40,332 bases of DNA from CAZPHI01 sp964586425 (GCA_964586425.1 CAZPHI010000017.1:1-40332); one strand, 5' to 3'; numbered from the stretch's first letter, positions 17,220 to 26,483 are shown. Made by a program: numbers and translations. Notes: generated by a model not told the origin, from the letters alone.

Positions 17220-17274
17220 ATTATAGGTATAATTACTAAATAATTAATAAGGCAAAAAAGCCGGGGAGAGTTAA

Positions 17275-18321
17275 ATGGATATTTATGACGTATTAAGATT
17301 TGCTAGAGATAATCAGTGCTCAGATGTTCACATTACAGCGGGAACATCGATTGCTGTAAGAAGATTTGGTAAGCTGAACATGCTTGATTCAGTACCAAGT
17401 ATTAAAGAGTCTGAGGATATGATTTTATCAATGCTTACAGATGAGCAGGTAGAATATGTCAAGGCTGGTAATGACCTTGATGTAGCAGGTATGGATGGAC
17501 AGAATTCACGTGTTCGTATCAATGTGTATCATCAGAGAAATCATCTTGCATCAAGTATTCGTTTGTTGAATACTGTAATTCCAACATTTGAAGAGTTAGG
17601 AATGCCACCGGTAATTGAGACTTTTGCAAGACTTCCTAGAGGACTTGTGTTAATCACAGGACCTACAGGTAGTGGTAAATCTACAACACTTGCATCAATG
17701 ATTGATTATATCAATTCGACGATGGCAAAACATGTTATTACAATTGAAGATCCAATCGAATACGTATACAAACATAGAAAAGCAATGATTCATCAGAGAG
17801 AGGTTGGCGCTGATGTAAGCGATTTCGCAACAGCTTTAAGATCATCACTTCGAGAAGATCCTGATATAATCTTACTAGGTGAGATGAGAGATTATGAGAC
17901 TATTAGCGCAGCTGTTACTGCAGCTGAGACTGGACATCTTGTTCTTTCAACATTACATACAACTAGTGCAGCACAGACAATTGAACGTATTATTGATGGT
18001 TGTCCACTTAATACACAGAATACATTAAGAACACAGTTAGCGAATGTTCTTGAAGGCGTTATTACACAGCAGTTACTTCCACTTGCTAATGGAACTGGAC
18101 GAGTAGTTGCTACTGAAGTAATGCTTAATAATACTGCCGTTGGTAATCTTATTAGAGAAAATAAAGCTCATCAGATTCAGACAGTATTACAGGCTAGTAT
18201 GGCAACAGGAATGCATACGCTTAATTTTTCACTTGCACAGCTTGTTAAGGCTAGACTTGTAACTAGAGAAGATGCACTTAAGTGCTCTAGTTCTCCAGTT
18301 GAATTAGATAGAATGATATAA
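17275..18321 (+). CDS. pilT: Type IV pilus retraction ATPase PilT
   Basis: This 348-residue hexameric secretion ATPase powers pilus retraction. It has the PilT N-terminal pattern ending in SDVHIT, Walker A GPTGSGKST (129-137), the Asp box TIEDPIEYVY, Walker B region LREDPDIILLGEMRD, and the His box GHLVLSTLHT. PilB-type tetracysteine motifs are absent, which favours PilT. GGGGAGAG precedes ATG 17275. No other pilus gene is in the window; the rest of the system would have to lie elsewhere, or the protein acts in another gliding or secretion setting. It stands alone between aroA and a terminator. Confidence 0.92.
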   Translation: MDIYDVLRFARDNQCSDVHITAGTSIAVRRFGKLNMLDSVPSIKESEDMILSMLTDEQVEYVKAGNDLDVAGMDGQNSRVRINVYHQRNHLASSIRLLNTVIPTFEELGMPPVIETFARLPRGLVLITGPTGSGKSTTLASMIDYINSTMAKHVITIEDPIEYVYKHRKAMIHQREVGADVSDFATALRSSLREDPDIILLGEMRDYETISAAVTAAETGHLVLSTLHTTSAAQTIERIIDGCPLNTQNTLRTQLANVLEGVITQQLLPLANGTGRVVATEVMLNNTAVGNLIRENKAHQIQTVLQASMATGMHTLNFSLAQLVKARLVTREDALKCSSSPVELDRMI

Positions 18322-18337
18322 TAATAACTGTTAATTT

Positions 18338-18370
18338 AATCGAGTAGGCAAGCCCTGCTCGATTTTTTAT
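18338..18370 (+). terminator. Rho-independent terminator after pilT
   Basis: AATCGAG (18338-18344) pairs with CTCGATT (18358-18364). A short inner GC stem extends it, and a T-run follows. Only about 25 bases separate it from the nitroreductase start and I see no promoter between, so some read-through is likely. Confidence 0.8.
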
Positions 18371-18394
18371 AATAAAATAAAACAGGAGGGCATA

Positions 18395-18976
18395 ATGTTA
18401 AAAGATTTAATTATGAAAAATCGTTCATATAGGCGTTTTTATCAGGAAAAGAAGATTACTGATGAAGTAATGGTTGAATTAGTGGAAGCAGGTCATATGA
18501 CACCATCTGGTGCTAATAAGCAGCCGGTAAGATTTGTTATTGTTAATTCAGTAAAAAACTGCGAAAAAGTATATGATACTTTAAGATGGGCGGGATATTA
18601 TAAGGATTGGGATGGACCTATAGAAGGTGAAGGACCATCAGCTTATGTAATAATGATGACTCCTGAGAATGTCAATTGTCAATGGGATGAGGGTATTATT
18701 GGACAGTCAATTTTATTAGCAGCAGTTGAAAAGAATATGGGTGGCTGTTTTATTGCTAATATTGATAAAAAGCATTTATACAGTGTAGTTTCTGACATGG
18801 CCGAGATACCAGATAATTATACGGTTAGCTTAGTTATTGCTTTAGGTTATCCTAAGGAAGAAGTCGTAATAGAGAATATTGATAAGGATGGAGATATTGT
18901 GTATTACAGAGATGAAAAACAGGTACATCATGTACCTAAGATAAAAACAGAAGATGTGATTATAGGAAAAGGGTGA
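18395..18976 (+). CDS. Nitroreductase family protein
   Basis: This 193-residue flavoprotein belongs to the nitroreductase/FMN oxidoreductase fold. The N-terminal KNRSYRRFYQ supplies the FMN-phosphate-binding arginines. TPSGANKQPVRFVIV matches the second FMN contact, and GQSILLAAVEKNMGGCFI followed by VIALGYPKEE is the usual C-terminal core. It probably reduces quinone-like or nitro compounds with NAD(P)H; the natural substrate is unknown. AGGAGGG precedes ATG 18395. The stop codon is 4 bases before the start of the MoxR gene, so it is probably co-transcribed with the MoxR/DUF58/transglutaminase set. Confidence 0.9.
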   Translation: MLKDLIMKNRSYRRFYQEKKITDEVMVELVEAGHMTPSGANKQPVRFVIVNSVKNCEKVYDTLRWAGYYKDWDGPIEGEGPSAYVIMMTPENVNCQWDEGIIGQSILLAAVEKNMGGCFIANIDKKHLYSVVSDMAEIPDNYTVSLVIALGYPKEEVVIENIDKDGDIVYYRDEKQVHHVPKIKTEDVIIGKG

Positions 18977-19159
18977 ATTAATGAACAAAATAGATAATGT
19001 ATTGNNNNNNNNNNNNNNNNNNNNNNNNNNNNNNNNNNNNNNNNNNNNNNNNNNNNNNNNNNNNNNNNNNNNNNNNNNNNNNNNNNNNNNNNNNNNNNNN
19101 NNNNGAAGATGTGATTATAGGAAAAGGGTGAATTAATGAACAAAATAGATAATGTATTG
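18950..19159. repeat. 55-bp direct duplication flanking a 100-N run (assembly artefact)
   Basis: Bases 18950-19004 recur exactly at 19105-19159 around 100 N (19005-19104). Merging the copies restores the expected junction: nitroreductase stop, then the MoxR ATG, with the MoxR frame intact. The first copy of the MoxR start (ATG 18981) is therefore a duplicate, and no sequence is missing. Confidence 0.92.
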
Positions 19160-20077
19160 GCGGAAATTAAAAAAGTAATAGTCGGTAAGGATGAGGTGAT
19201 TATAACAGCACTTGAGGCTGTTATTGCTGGAGGACATATATTAATTGACGATATTCCTGGTGTTGGAAAAACAACATTAGCAGTTGCAATGGCTAAAGCG
19301 ATGGGGCTAACGGAAAAAAGAATGCAGTTTACACCAGATGTTATGCCTTCAGATGTTGTAGGCTTTTCAATGTATAATAATCAGAGTGGAACATTTGAGT
19401 ATAGAGAGGGTGCAGCAATGTGTAATTTATTCTTGGGTGATGAAATTAATCGAACATCTCCAAAAACTCAATCAGCATTGCTTGAAGTTATGGAAGAGGG
19501 AAGAATTACTGTTGATGGAATTACAAGAGAAGTACCAAAACCATTCATTGTAATAGCAACTCAGAATCCAACAGGTTCAATAGGAACACAGATGCTTCCT
19601 GAATCACAGCTTGATAGATTTATGATAAGAATATCCATGGGATATCCAAACATAAGTGAAGAAGCTTTAATATTAAAAAATAAAGGTAATAACGGCATTG
19701 ATTCTGTGCAGTGCGTTTTATCAAAAGAGGAATTATTACGTATTCAATCCCACGTTGACAATATATATGTAGATGATGGTATATATGAATATGTTGCTAG
19801 AATAGCTGCATATACAAGAAATAATGAATATGTAAGATTAGGAATCAGTCCAAGAGGAGCAATTGCATTAATAAAGATGGCAAAAGCTAACGCATATATC
19901 AGAGAGCATGAGTATGTGCTTCCATCGGATGTATTAGCTGTAATTACTCAGACTATAGGGCATAGAATAATTATGTCTAATAAGGCAAAAGTTGACAAAA
20001 TTGGAATTAAAAAGTTCCTGGTAGAAATAAACAACGCAATTCCAATGCCAGAGATTGCACCAAATGGTGGGAAATAG
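19136..20077 (+). CDS. MoxR-family AAA+ ATPase
   Basis: This 313-residue AAA+ ATPase acts as a chaperone-like factor, usually with DUF58 and transglutaminase or VWA partners. Walker A is PGVGKTT (41-47), Walker B LFLGDEIN (Asp102, Glu103), sensor 1 lies in IATQNPTGSIGTQMLPESQL, and sensor 2 in the SPRG segment. AAAGGGTG lies just upstream of ATG 19136. The 5' end touches the duplicated 55 bases next to the N-run, but this copy is complete. It is followed after 8 bases by the DUF58 gene, the classical MoxR-DUF58-transglutaminase order, whose cellular role is still poorly defined. Confidence 0.93.
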   Translation: MNKIDNVLAEIKKVIVGKDEVIITALEAVIAGGHILIDDIPGVGKTTLAVAMAKAMGLTEKRMQFTPDVMPSDVVGFSMYNNQSGTFEYREGAAMCNLFLGDEINRTSPKTQSALLEVMEEGRITVDGITREVPKPFIVIATQNPTGSIGTQMLPESQLDRFMIRISMGYPNISEEALILKNKGNNGIDSVQCVLSKEELLRIQSHVDNIYVDDGIYEYVARIAAYTRNNEYVRLGISPRGAIALIKMAKANAYIREHEYVLPSDVLAVITQTIGHRIIMSNKAKVDKIGIKKFLVEINNAIPMPEIAPNGGK

Positions 20078-20085
20078 AGGACTGA

Positions 20086-21210
20086 ATGGTTAGACGTAAA
20101 ATCCTGTATATTGTAGGATTAGCAGCAATGTTTGCAATGACTGTTCTTTACTATGAGTATGAACCATTTGCTTTGTTGATTATGTATATATTGTTTCCAA
20201 TCGTGCTAAGAATATGTCTTGCAATTTCTAAAGCTAATGTGAGCGTAAAATTTGCAACTGATATAGAAGATTATGTGAATATTGGAGATGAAGTACATAT
20301 TATATTAGGAATTAAGGAAAGAATCTGGATTCCTAATATATATAAAATTAAGGTAAAAGTCTCATATAATAATTATGGAAAGACAGAGATCGTTCAGCTT
20401 AATCAATTAAAAAGAAAAGATAATAAAGTATTCTTTGATATGATTATAAAATGTAAACATTGTGGAAAAATTACAATAGGTACAGAAGAAATAACAGCAT
20501 TTGATTCATTAGGACTTTTTAAATCGAGAATAAAAGATAATATAGCTATTGATATTGTAGTAATGCCTGAAATTAATTATATTGATTATGAATTTGATAC
20601 ATCTGATAATATGCAAGATGATAATACCAGTGTATATTCTGCTAGCGCAGGAGATGATACTTCGGAAATATATGATATTAGGGCTTATATGGCAGGTGAT
20701 AAATTAAATAGGATTCATTGGAAACTCTCTGTAAAAGAGGGCGGACTAATGACGAAAAATTATGCTTCCCCAACGGATGTATATCATATTATTTCACCAG
20801 AAATTATTCAAGCCGAGTCAGAAGAGGATAGATACAAACTTGATATGTTATATGCTATGACATTAGCAACGGCTAATTCTATGCTAGAACAGAATGCAAT
20901 GATTTATATTGCGTATCACAATGAAACAACGGATGAATCAGAGATGCTTTTTGCACAGAATAAAGAAGTATTAATGGATGTTATATCTGGATTAATTGCT
21001 AATGCGGTGCCAAAGAATGGTGTAGATAATGCGGTGACCGCTATATATGATCCTAGTAAGCAATATATTCTTCATTATCTTACATTCGAAGATGAGGATA
21101 TAGTTACATATGAACCAGCATTGATTAGTACTCCTGTCAAGTCACTTGTAATATATTCTTTGAAAGAATATCAGCATGATATTGATTCAAGGGAGGTGGC
21201 ATATGACTAA
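20086..21210 (+). CDS. DUF58 domain-containing protein
   Basis: This 374-residue protein has two adjacent N-terminal TM helices (about residues 5-22 and 27-45). A beta-rich region follows, then the DUF58 signature DIRAYMAGDKLNRIHWKLSV near residues 199-218, leading into a von Willebrand A-like fold. MoxR/DUF58 pairs are thought to assist assembly or maturation of membrane or surface complexes; no specific client is evident here. AGAGGA overlaps the MoxR stop and serves as ribosome binding site, so translation is coupled. The 3' end overlaps the transglutaminase start by 8 bases. Confidence 0.92.
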   Translation: MVRRKILYIVGLAAMFAMTVLYYEYEPFALLIMYILFPIVLRICLAISKANVSVKFATDIEDYVNIGDEVHIILGIKERIWIPNIYKIKVKVSYNNYGKTEIVQLNQLKRKDNKVFFDMIIKCKHCGKITIGTEEITAFDSLGLFKSRIKDNIAIDIVVMPEINYIDYEFDTSDNMQDDNTSVYSASAGDDTSEIYDIRAYMAGDKLNRIHWKLSVKEGGLMTKNYASPTDVYHIISPEIIQAESEEDRYKLDMLYAMTLATANSMLEQNAMIYIAYHNETTDESEMLFAQNKEVLMDVISGLIANAVPKNGVDNAVTAIYDPSKQYILHYLTFEDEDIVTYEPALISTPVKSLVIYSLKEYQHDIDSREVAYD

Positions 21211-23623
21211 AAGAATTATTAATTATATTGTTAGCTCATTACTATGTACTGTTGGCAGTATCGGATTTATGCTTTCATTAATTCAGAACATAGAATTGAA
21301 AGATGGAATTGGAATAATGATACTGTTGACTATGCTTTTATCATTCTTAATGACATGTCCACATTATTTTAGAAAGAAATATAATCTGACATACATTAAT
21401 ATAGCTATACTGGCAGGCGTAATAATATTCTGCATTATCAAACATGAATATATTATCAATAGTATGATTGATTTTGTTAATGAATATGCAGTAATAATTC
21501 AAAACAGAGGTACAAGCTGGTCATTTTGGATTAATAAGCCTTATGATACACCATCTAATGAGATGATGTTTGTCTATATTGTAATGATTCTAACTGTGCT
21601 ATTGTTCTCGTATATAACTTCTAAGCGAAAAATGAGAATAATTGTAGTATTACTTATGGCTGTGGTTATGCTATTACCGCTTAACTTCGATATTATGTTA
21701 CCTATATTTGTTATTGTAATGAATGTTATGTTTGTATTGGCATTGATTTCAACACTACAAGTTTCTTTTATGGCTGGGATTGCTTTCTTGGTTGGATTTA
21801 TAGTTGTTAATCCAATCACTTACAAAAGACCACAGATGCTAACAGACATAAAACAGTATGTACTTAACGATGCGACGGATAAAGAAATCAATAATAATTC
21901 AAATGGTGATGGGGTCAAATCAGGTTTATCTAATGGAAATAATATTGGACAACAAGATGGCGTTTCATACACGGGAGAAACTGTATTCAGATACTATGGA
22001 CCTATGTCTAATAATAATGTGTATCTAAGAAGTTATGCAGGTGATGTGTTTGAAGATGGAAGTTGGAAAGCTGCATCAAATATAAAAACTGAATTGAGAA
22101 AAACATATTATTCGTTGATGTCTAATCCGTCAGACACATCACGAGGTATATCAATGTCATATAATATATTAGATACCATACAATCAAATTCTACTGCGTA
22201 CAAGACTTTTATGGATGCAATGAAAAAAGAAAACATAGACTCCCCTCTAATGTTTGCTGATATAACAATTGATTATACTGAAGCTAATAGTGGATATGCA
22301 ATTTTGCCGTATGCTACATCATTAGAAAGTGGTTTGAATAATTATAATGTAATGAATATTGCTAGCAATGTAAAACTCAATTCATACAAAAAATATACTG
22401 TAGCAACATATATACCTAATATTAAAGATTATTCTGTATTTAAAAAAATTTCCGATGACATGATTGATGAAAGAGGGCTTTATAGCAGACTTTCATATGA
22501 ACATTTATATCGACAGTATGTATATGGAGTTTATACTGAATATGATAATATGTATTTGGAAGAGTTCGAAAAAGCATTTGGCCAAATACTTCCTGTGGAT
22601 AATACAGATGAAGAGGCAGTCAATGCATTTATCGTTAAATTACAGGATTATTTTAAAGATAATTATGAGTATACATTAACACCGGGCAGGGTACCTAGTG
22701 ATAAAGAGGCAGTTTCGTATTTTCTTAACGAATCCAAAAAAGGTTATTGTGTATATTATGCGACAGCAGCAGCTTTGATTCTTAGAAAGGCTGGAATTCC
22801 AACGAGATATGCAGAGGGCTATGTTATATCACCTGAGGATAGAAGGAATGATGTTACTACAGTAACTAGAAAATATATGCAGGGCATTGAAGAAGTTTCA
22901 AGTACTTATGAAGAGTATGAGATATATGTTAAGGATAAAAGTGCACATGCATGGGTTGAAATCTATAAGGATGGATATGGCTGGGTTCCTGTAGAGTTTA
23001 CTACTGCTTATGTCATTCAAGCTGATTCATCAGACCAAAATGAGCAGGAAAGTTCCAGTACTGTAACACCTAGTGAGGAGTCAAGCGAGAATATACAAAG
23101 TACGGTAGAAGACGAACCGACATCACAAGAGGTAAGCCAGACAGAAGCACATACAGAAGATAATACAGATACTACGAATGAAACACCAATTAATATGACA
23201 TTATTGATATCTATTGTAATAGTTCTACTACTTGCATCCATTTATGCGATGTGCCATATTAGTGCTCTAAAGCGTACAAATGCTTTATTTGACCTAAAGA
23301 CTAATATGAACGATAAGAAACGAATGTTTCAACTATATCAATATTTTGAGCAAATATGTTTAATCCTGGGATTTGAAAGAAATAGACAGGAGGATTATGA
23401 AAAATTTGCAAGTAATTTGAAAGAAAACTGTCAATACATTGCAGAATTTGAAATTGATGATATAATAGATATTATATTAAAGGCAAGATTTGGTAATGAA
23501 GAGATATCAAATGAAGAATTAAAGAAGGTGGTTAATTCTATTAATCTGTTCAGGAAAAAAGTATACCAGAACAGTAAATTATCTAGAAAGATAATGTTAA
23601 GATACATCAAACATATGTATTAA
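21203..23623 (+). CDS. Membrane-anchored transglutaminase-like protein (DUF3488/TgpA type)
   Basis: This is an 806-residue membrane protein. Six or so N-terminal TM helices (to about residue 215) precede an extracytoplasmic region and a transglutaminase-like (TGc) domain with Cys516 in KGYCVYYA and His582 in SAHAW. A third site, in GWVPVEF, carries Glu598 where many family members have Asp. A Ser/Thr/Glu-rich linker, one TM helix (NMTLLISIVIVLLLASIYAM) and a cytoplasmic C-terminal domain follow. Such proteins cross-link or cleave proteins or peptides outside the membrane, with MoxR and DUF58 as partners. A longer frame starts at 21176, but GGGAGGTGG sits right before ATG 21203, which I take as the start. 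Confidence 0.9.
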   Translation: MTKRIINYIVSSLLCTVGSIGFMLSLIQNIELKDGIGIMILLTMLLSFLMTCPHYFRKKYNLTYINIAILAGVIIFCIIKHEYIINSMIDFVNEYAVIIQNRGTSWSFWINKPYDTPSNEMMFVYIVMILTVLLFSYITSKRKMRIIVVLLMAVVMLLPLNFDIMLPIFVIVMNVMFVLALISTLQVSFMAGIAFLVGFIVVNPITYKRPQMLTDIKQYVLNDATDKEINNNSNGDGVKSGLSNGNNIGQQDGVSYTGETVFRYYGPMSNNNVYLRSYAGDVFEDGSWKAASNIKTELRKTYYSLMSNPSDTSRGISMSYNILDTIQSNSTAYKTFMDAMKKENIDSPLMFADITIDYTEANSGYAILPYATSLESGLNNYNVMNIASNVKLNSYKKYTVATYIPNIKDYSVFKKISDDMIDERGLYSRLSYEHLYRQYVYGVYTEYDNMYLEEFEKAFGQILPVDNTDEEAVNAFIVKLQDYFKDNYEYTLTPGRVPSDKEAVSYFLNESKKGYCVYYATAAALILRKAGIPTRYAEGYVISPEDRRNDVTTVTRKYMQGIEEVSSTYEEYEIYVKDKSAHAWVEIYKDGYGWVPVEFTTAYVIQADSSDQNEQESSSTVTPSEESSENIQSTVEDEPTSQEVSQTEAHTEDNTDTTNETPINMTLLISIVIVLLLASIYAMCHISALKRTNALFDLKTNMNDKKRMFQLYQYFEQICLILGFERNRQEDYEKFASNLKENCQYIAEFEIDDIIDIILKARFGNEEISNEELKKVVNSINLFRKKVYQNSKLSRKIMLRYIKHMY

Positions 23624-23661
23624 AAATGCTCGCTTATGTATAGCAGAATGGAGATGGGTTT

Positions 23662-25260
23662 ATGATTATTACTTTTTTGGGTGCAGATCATGAAGTTACA
23701 GGCAGTTGCCATTATCTTAAGGTTGGAGACAAGAACATTCTTGTAGATTGTGGTATGGAACAGGGTAATGATGTATATGAAAATCAGGAATTACCAATTA
23801 ATGCGGCAGAGGTCGATTATGTATTGCTAACGCATGCGCATATTGATCATTCAGGATTAATTCCATTACTTTATGTTCAAGGGTTTAGAGGGCAGGTATA
23901 TGCAACATCTGCCACAGTTGATTTGTGTGACATTATGCTTCGAGATAGTGCACATATCCAGATGTTTGAAGCTGAATGGAGAAATCGTAAAGCAAAACGT
24001 TCAAATCTTAAAGAATTTGTTCCACTATATGATATTGATGCAGCTACGAATGTAATGAAACATTTTGTAAGATGTAATTATGATGAGATAATTAATGTAG
24101 ATAAAGGCATCAAAATTAGATTCTCTGATGTAGGACATCTGCTAGGTTCAGCTAGTATTGAAGTGTGGATGACTGAGGAAGATGCATCTAAGAAGATAGT
24201 ATTCTCAGGCGATATTGGTAATTTGAATAAACCTATAATTAAAGATCCTGTGTATACTAAAGAAGCAGATTATGTTGTAATGGAATCTACGTATGGCAAT
24301 AGAAGCCATGGAGGAACACCTGATTATGTTAAAGAGCTTGCTACAATATTCGAGAGAACCTTCAAACGCGGTGGTAATGTAGTTATTCCATCATTTGCTG
24401 TAGGCAGAACTCAGGAAATACTTTACTTTATTAGAAAGATAAAAGAAGAGAAGTTACTTAATGATTTTGATGTATATATGGATAGTCCATTAGCTATTGA
24501 GGCAACTAATGTATTCAATAAGAATATTGACAGCTGCTTCGATGAGGAAACTATGGAGCTTGTGAAGAAGGGGATTAACCCACTTACATTCCCAGGCCTT
24601 AAACTTGCAGTTACTAGTGATGAATCAAGAAATATTAATTTTGATATGACACCAAAGGTTATTATTTCAGCATCAGGTATGTGTGAAGCTGGTAGAATTA
24701 GACATCATCTAAAACATAATTTGTGGAGACCTGAGTGTACGATTCTTTTTGTTGGATATCAGGCAAATGGAACACTTGGACGTGCAATTATTGAAGGTGC
24801 GCAGGAAGTAAAGCTTTTTGGAGAACCAATTGAAGTTAAAGCTGAGATTGCACAACTTCAGGGCGCAAGTGGTCATGCGGATAAAGAAGGCTTACTTGCA
24901 TGGATTAATTCATTTGAGAAAAAACCTGAGAAGATCTTTGTTGTACATGGTGAAGACAGTGCATGTGAAGAGTTTACACAGTGTTTAAAGGATGAATATC
25001 AGTATAATGCAGAAGCACCATATACAGGTTCAAAATATGACCTTGCTAATGCAGGCGAGTGTGTAGCAGAAGGCAACAAAGAGAAGAAAGCTAGAAGAAC
25101 CACTGACGCAGCTGCACGTACACATACAGTATTTGACAGACTTAAAGCGGCAGGAAAGAGATTACTTACTGTTATCGCACATAACGAAGGTGGCGCTAAT
25201 AAAGATATTGCAAGATTTGCAGATCAGATTAATGCATTATGTGATAAATGGGATAGATAA
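23662..25260 (+). CDS. MBL-fold metallo-hydrolase, beta-CASP RNase-like
   Basis: This 532-residue protein has the zinc-binding motif THAHIDHSG (His58, His60, Asp62, His63), a later DVGHLLGSA histidine, SGDIGN, and STYGNRSH. The beta-CASP and RMMBL features are SASGMCEAGRIRHHL, FVGYQANGTLGR and the terminal HGE. Relatives (YSH1/CPSF-73-like, KH-less archaeal and bacterial forms) cut RNA; ribonuclease activity here is inferred. About 70 extra C-terminal residues, basic then helical, extend past the usual end. A ribosome binding site, GGAGATGGG, lies before ATG 23662. The gene starts 38 bases after the transglutaminase gene. Confidence 0.9.
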   Translation: MIITFLGADHEVTGSCHYLKVGDKNILVDCGMEQGNDVYENQELPINAAEVDYVLLTHAHIDHSGLIPLLYVQGFRGQVYATSATVDLCDIMLRDSAHIQMFEAEWRNRKAKRSNLKEFVPLYDIDAATNVMKHFVRCNYDEIINVDKGIKIRFSDVGHLLGSASIEVWMTEEDASKKIVFSGDIGNLNKPIIKDPVYTKEADYVVMESTYGNRSHGGTPDYVKELATIFERTFKRGGNVVIPSFAVGRTQEILYFIRKIKEEKLLNDFDVYMDSPLAIEATNVFNKNIDSCFDEETMELVKKGINPLTFPGLKLAVTSDESRNINFDMTPKVIISASGMCEAGRIRHHLKHNLWRPECTILFVGYQANGTLGRAIIEGAQEVKLFGEPIEVKAEIAQLQGASGHADKEGLLAWINSFEKKPEKIFVVHGEDSACEEFTQCLKDEYQYNAEAPYTGSKYDLANAGECVAEGNKEKKARRTTDAAARTHTVFDRLKAAGKRLLTVIAHNEGGANKDIARFADQINALCDKWDR

Positions 25261-25310
25261 TCCTAATAGTATTATAAATATAATATCATAGATATAAAGG
25301 AGGCTGGCTG

Positions 25311-26222
25311 ATGATAGAAAAGAATAGGAAAAAGATGTTGTTTGTGTTCAATCCTAATTCTGGAAAGGCACAGATAAAGAATTACCTTATACAGATTCTC
25401 CAGACTTTTTCATCAGCTGGTTATGAAGTAACAGTGTATCCTACAAAGGCACCTATGGATGGTCATAATTATATTGAAAGTGTTGAAAATCAATATGATT
25501 GCATTGTTTGTAGTGGAGGTGATGGAACACTTAATGAAACAGTAGATGCAGTGATGAAATTTAAGAATCAGGTTCCAATTGGATATATTCCTAGCGGTAC
25601 AACGAATGATTTTGCTACAAGTCTATCAATTCCTAATAATATGGCTAAGGCTGCTGAAAGAATAATTGTCGGAAAACCAACGGAAATAGATATAGGAAGA
25701 TTTAACGGTAGAGGATTTAATTATGTTGCGGGCTTTGGAGCATTTACAGATGTATCATATGCTACACCTCAGAATATGAAGAATATACTTGGACATCAGG
25801 CATATATACTAGAAGGCGTTAAACGTATTGCAAGCCTAAAATCATATAAGATGAGAATCGAATATGAGGGAGGTTCTATACAGGATGAGTTCATATTTGG
25901 AGCAATAACTAATTCGAAATCTATGGGTGGAATGAAAGGGATTACAGGTAAGAACATTAAGCTTAATGATGGACTATTTGAAGTTCTTATGATTAAAACT
26001 CCTAGAAATCCGTTAGAACTTCAGCAGGTTGTTACAGCATTAATTTCACAGCATATCAGTGATATCAGCATGGCATATAGCTTTAAGGCATCTAAGCTTT
26101 CGATTGTATCTGAGGATGCAATTGCATGGGTGCTAGATGGCGAGTATGGTGGAGAGTGCAGACACGTGAATATAGATGTTGTTCATAATGCTGTAAAGAT
26201 TATTATTAATAAGTCGATTTAA
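25311..26222 (+). CDS. Diacylglycerol kinase-family lipid kinase (DgkB/YegS/BmrU type)
   Basis: This 303-residue soluble lipid kinase has the catalytic-domain motifs VFNPNSGKA (12-20), CSGGDGTLNE (GGDGT 69-73) and PSGTTNDFA (GTTND 96-100), and the second-lobe features GFGAFTDVSY and ITGKN. It would phosphorylate diacylglycerol or a related lipid at the membrane, returning lipid-turnover products to phosphatidic acid. AAGGAGG precedes ATG 25311. The upstream gene ends 50 bases earlier. Family members also include sphingosine-kinase-like enzymes, so the substrate is not certain. Confidence 0.9.
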   Translation: MIEKNRKKMLFVFNPNSGKAQIKNYLIQILQTFSSAGYEVTVYPTKAPMDGHNYIESVENQYDCIVCSGGDGTLNETVDAVMKFKNQVPIGYIPSGTTNDFATSLSIPNNMAKAAERIIVGKPTEIDIGRFNGRGFNYVAGFGAFTDVSYATPQNMKNILGHQAYILEGVKRIASLKSYKMRIEYEGGSIQDEFIFGAITNSKSMGGMKGITGKNIKLNDGLFEVLMIKTPRNPLELQQVVTALISQHISDISMAYSFKASKLSIVSEDAIAWVLDGEYGGECRHVNIDVVHNAVKIIINKSI

Positions 26223-26259
26223 GTTATTAAAAAAGCTGAAGACATCATGAAAACGAGTG

Positions 26260-26288
26260 TTGACATGAAATAACGAAAAATCTAAAGT
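26260..26288 (+). promoter_or_regulatory. Candidate promoter of a short leader/small RNA upstream of gltB
   Basis: TTGACA (26260-26265) and TAAAGT (26283-26288) are separated by 17 bases. No coding sequence follows before the hairpin at 26339-26390, so a transcript from here would be only about 95 bases unless it reads through into gltB. Confidence 0.45.
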
Positions 26289-26338
26289 GAACGATAACAT
26301 TAATCATTAAAATTGTACATCAATTCTTAATTATATTA

Positions 26339-26390
26339 AATAACACCCCTTATTATGGCGCATTTACCATGATAAGAGGTGTTATTTTTG
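26339..26390 (+). terminator. Rho-independent hairpin in the gltB upstream region
   Basis: AATAACACC (26339-26347) pairs with GGTGTTATT (26378-26386). The stem continues inward through CTTAT/ATAAG and ATGG/CCAT with two mismatches, and a T-tract follows. It may end the lipid-kinase transcript 117 bases upstream, or act as an attenuator or end of a small RNA. The surrounding 352 bases contain no gene that I can see. Confidence 0.75.
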
Positions 26391-26442
26391 CTATATAAAT
26401 ACATAATTACGGAGAAAATAAAGAAACAATTACAGATAAAGA

Positions 26443-26483
26443 CAGATAATACACTTTATAATATTAAGTTAATGTATTATCTG
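26443..26483. promoter_or_regulatory. 11-bp inverted repeat flanking a TATAAT box upstream of gltB
   Basis: Bases 26443-26453 are exactly repeated in inverse at 26473-26483, with 19 bases between. The interior holds TATAAT (26457-26462) with no good -35 at 17 bases. This arrangement would suit a repressor or activator controlling gltBD. No T-tract follows, so it is not a terminator. Confidence 0.5.

Noticed and set aside
18981..19004. Separate short gene starting at ATG 18981
   Set aside because: It is the duplicated copy of the MoxR start created by the unmerged contig overlap.
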